Positions 5,619 to 5,739 of a DNA stretch of 5,739 bases are shown here, one piece after another. The number at the start of each line of letters is the position of its first letter. Position 1 is the first letter of the stretch. This stretch comes from Tannerellaceae bacterium (GTDB taxonomy: Bacteria > Bacteroidota > Bacteroidia > Bacteroidales > Tannerellaceae): assembly GCA_031284275.1 (NCBI GenBank), contig JAITAD010000051.1:1-5739 (forward strand), in the 5' to 3' direction. The position numbers and the translations under genes were made by a program. Below the pieces are notes generated by a model. The model was not told the DNA's origin. It was given only the letters and a program-made list of their open reading frames with translations, and made no database searches.

Positions 5619-5703
5619 GGAGAGATGGCAGAGTGGTCGATTGCGGCGGTCTTGAAAACCGTTGAACCGAGAGGTTCCGTGGGTTCAAATCCTACTCTCT
5701 CCG
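5619..5703 (+). tRNA. tRNA-Ser (anticodon UGA)
   Basis: A complete 85-base class II tRNA. The acceptor stem GGAGAGA (5619-5625) pairs with TCTCTCC (5696-5702), followed by discriminator G5703. The anticodon stem GCGGT/ACCGT encloses the loop CTTGAAA with anticodon TGA at 5653-5655, reading UCA and related serine codons. The long variable arm pairs GAACC (5664-5668) with GGTTC (5673-5677), the hallmark of tRNA-Ser. The T arm is GTGGG-TTCAAAT-CCTAC (5679-5695). The 3' CCA is not encoded (the genome reads CCC), so it must be added after transcription. Confidence 0.97.
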
Positions 5704-5708
5704 CCCTG

Positions 5709-5735
5709 AAACCCGCTTAAACAGCGGGTTTTCCT
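5709..5735 (+). terminator. Rho-independent terminator of tRNA-Ser
   Basis: AAACCCGCT (5709-5717) and AGCGGGTTT (5723-5731) form a perfect nine-base stem around the loop TAAAC, followed by the T-rich tail TTCCTTTT. It starts six bases after the tRNA, so the tRNA is the last gene of its transcript and is probably monocistronic. Confidence 0.85.
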
Positions 5736-5739
5736 TTTG

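Noticed and set aside
5494..5688. A 64-residue minus-strand frame antisense to the tRNA and its leader.
   Set aside because: It overlaps a well-formed tRNA on the opposite strand and shows no protein-like features.
1..5739. Mobile element, CRISPR array, defence or toxin-antitoxin system.
   Set aside because: No transposase, integrase, spaced direct repeats, attachment site or toxin-like small gene is visible. The genes present are housekeeping or envelope genes.

Overview
The window looks like a chromosomal housekeeping segment from a Bacteroidota bacterium, most likely of the order Bacteroidales. Three things point there. Several genes are preceded by the Bacteroides-type -7 promoter box TAnnTTTG and not by a sigma70 -10 box. 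Most start codons lack a clear Shine-Dalgarno sequence. The aspartokinase, FtsE and PRPP synthetase read like Bacteroides-group versions. Genus cannot be fixed from this sequence alone.

Layout. On the minus strand at the left edge lie the 5' end of a FadL/OmpP1-type outer-membrane protein gene (1-273, cut by the window edge) and, upstream of it, a gene for a secreted, Tyr/Trp/Gly-rich then Ser/Gly/Arg-rich low-complexity protein (330-1442). The two are probably co-transcribed. A 124-bp divergent spacer separates them from three plus-strand genes: thiD (1567-2406, thiamin pyrimidine kinase), ftsE (2453-3130, ABC ATPase of the FtsEX divisome complex) and lysC (3144-4454, monofunctional aspartokinase). 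thiD and ftsE each have their own TATCTTTG box. ftsE and lysC are 13 bp apart and probably share a transcript. lysC meets the minus-strand prs gene (4456-5397, PRPP synthetase) tail to tail with one base between the stop codons. A 221-bp divergent regulatory region then carries the prs promoter, a separate plus-strand promoter and a structured leader, followed by tRNA-Ser(UGA) (5619-5703) and a rho-independent terminator.

The intact genes serve core metabolism and division: thiamin salvage/synthesis, aspartate-family amino acids and diaminopimelate, PRPP for nucleotides, and septum formation. I found no mobile element, CRISPR array, toxin-antitoxin pair or defence system. The most interesting parts are non-coding: a foldable leader between the promoter and tRNA-Ser, an 11-bp inverted repeat shared by the prs and tRNA-Ser promoter regions, a thiD promoter so close to its ATG that the mRNA should be leaderless or nearly so, and an 18-bp perfect palindrome inside thiD. 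The main unexplained protein is the low-complexity secreted one.
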